A stretch of DNA of 29,977 bases. Origin: Tubiluchus corallicola (Eukaryota; Priapulida; Priapulimorpha; Priapulimorphida; Tubiluchidae). The position numbers and the translations under genes are program-made. Positions 29,702 to 29,977 of this stretch are shown in pieces; position 1 is the first letter of the stretch, and every line of letters starts with the position of its first letter. Under the pieces are notes generated by a model. That model saw only the letters and a list, made by a program, of their open reading frames with translations. It did not search any database and was not told the origin of the DNA. The stretch covers positions 31,098 to 61,074 of the forward strand of contig JAQGDQ010001121.1 in NCBI GenBank assembly GCA_030141605.1, written 5' to 3'.

Positions 29702-29977
29702 GTAAGTATAGCTTAGGTATTGTTGAACTTAGCCGTAGCCACAAGTTTAGTAAACTCATGATTTCCTTGACAGAATAACTAGCAAATATGAGATCAAGTT
29801 TTTGGTTAGAACAATTTATGAAGGTAAGGCATATGAATGTCAATCAAGAAAACTTGTAAAATGTGAATCGATGAATGTTTTTCCTGCTCAGCGTTGCGTA
29901 ATAGTAACACTGATACTTTTCACTTGAAGATCGAAGTTACTCTAACCAGTTGTTGCAAGAGCACAATGTGATTTAAA
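29090..29977 (-). repeat. inverted repeat, right arm (runs to the window end)
   Basis: Reverse complement of 26203-27090 with no length difference. In the parts compared base by base (both ends and the exon region) I found no mismatch. The arm is cut by the window edge. Confidence 0.95.
29610..29701 (+). CDS. VWDE-like exon, vWD domain start (right copy)
   Basis: Plus-strand twin of the exon at 26479-26570. The acceptor TACTTGCAG ends at 29609 and the donor GTAAGT starts at 29702. The next exon expected from the left copy (EYRHLYDG..) should lie about 0.6 kb downstream, outside the window. Confidence 0.85.

Overview
This is a piece of an AT-rich animal genome. Multi-exon genes with GT..AG introns, extracellular domain families, microsatellites, a LINE, a probable solo LTR and MITE-like repeats all point to a metazoan. 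An invertebrate is most likely (sponge, cnidarian or mollusc are all possible), but the sequence does not fix the phylum. There is no sign of prokaryotic organisation, CRISPR, rRNA or tRNA.

Bases 1-15.6 kb, plus strand: one partial gene, or two abutting genes, built from phase 1-1 exons. Five exons (1075-5033) encode six tectonin beta-propeller repeats, a lectin fold. A long run of single-domain EGF exons (7322-15139) follows in the same intron phase. I count 14 EGF exons that look usable and 9 that are decayed, truncated, frameshifted or missing a splice acceptor. The array grew by repeated exon-plus-intron duplication: at least four exon families (called A, B, C and D here) recur in order with their introns, and a 1.7-kb block is duplicated. 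The gene starts to the left of the window.

Bases 15.8-18.9 kb: a 5'-truncated LINE of the Jockey/CR1/L2 type with endonuclease and reverse transcriptase, one frameshift between them, an AATAAA and a (TA)n tail. It lies directly after the last broken EGF exon.

Bases 20.3-26.6 kb, minus strand: exons of a vWD-domain gene resembling the VWDE family, in the order 26570>26479, 25865>25790, 24420>24182, 22459>22254, 20577>20292. Its introns carry a 1.08-kb minisatellite with a 21-bp unit, two opposed copies of a MITE-like element at its edges and inside it, and simple repeats.

Bases 26.2 kb to the right edge: an inverted repeat of at least 888 bp with no length difference between arms (26203-27090 and 29090-29977), separated by a 2.0-kb spacer. 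Each arm carries the same vWD exon, so the right arm holds a second copy on the plus strand. The spacer contains a plus-strand exon that splices in phase to that right-hand vWD exon, a probable solo LTR with heat-shock-like elements, and a promoter-like cluster. The arrangement is either a very recent inverted duplication or an assembly fold-back; the sequence alone cannot tell which.

The two protein systems (tectonin-EGF, and VWDE-like) are both of secreted or cell-surface character, so a role in recognition, adhesion or matrix is reasonable but inferred.
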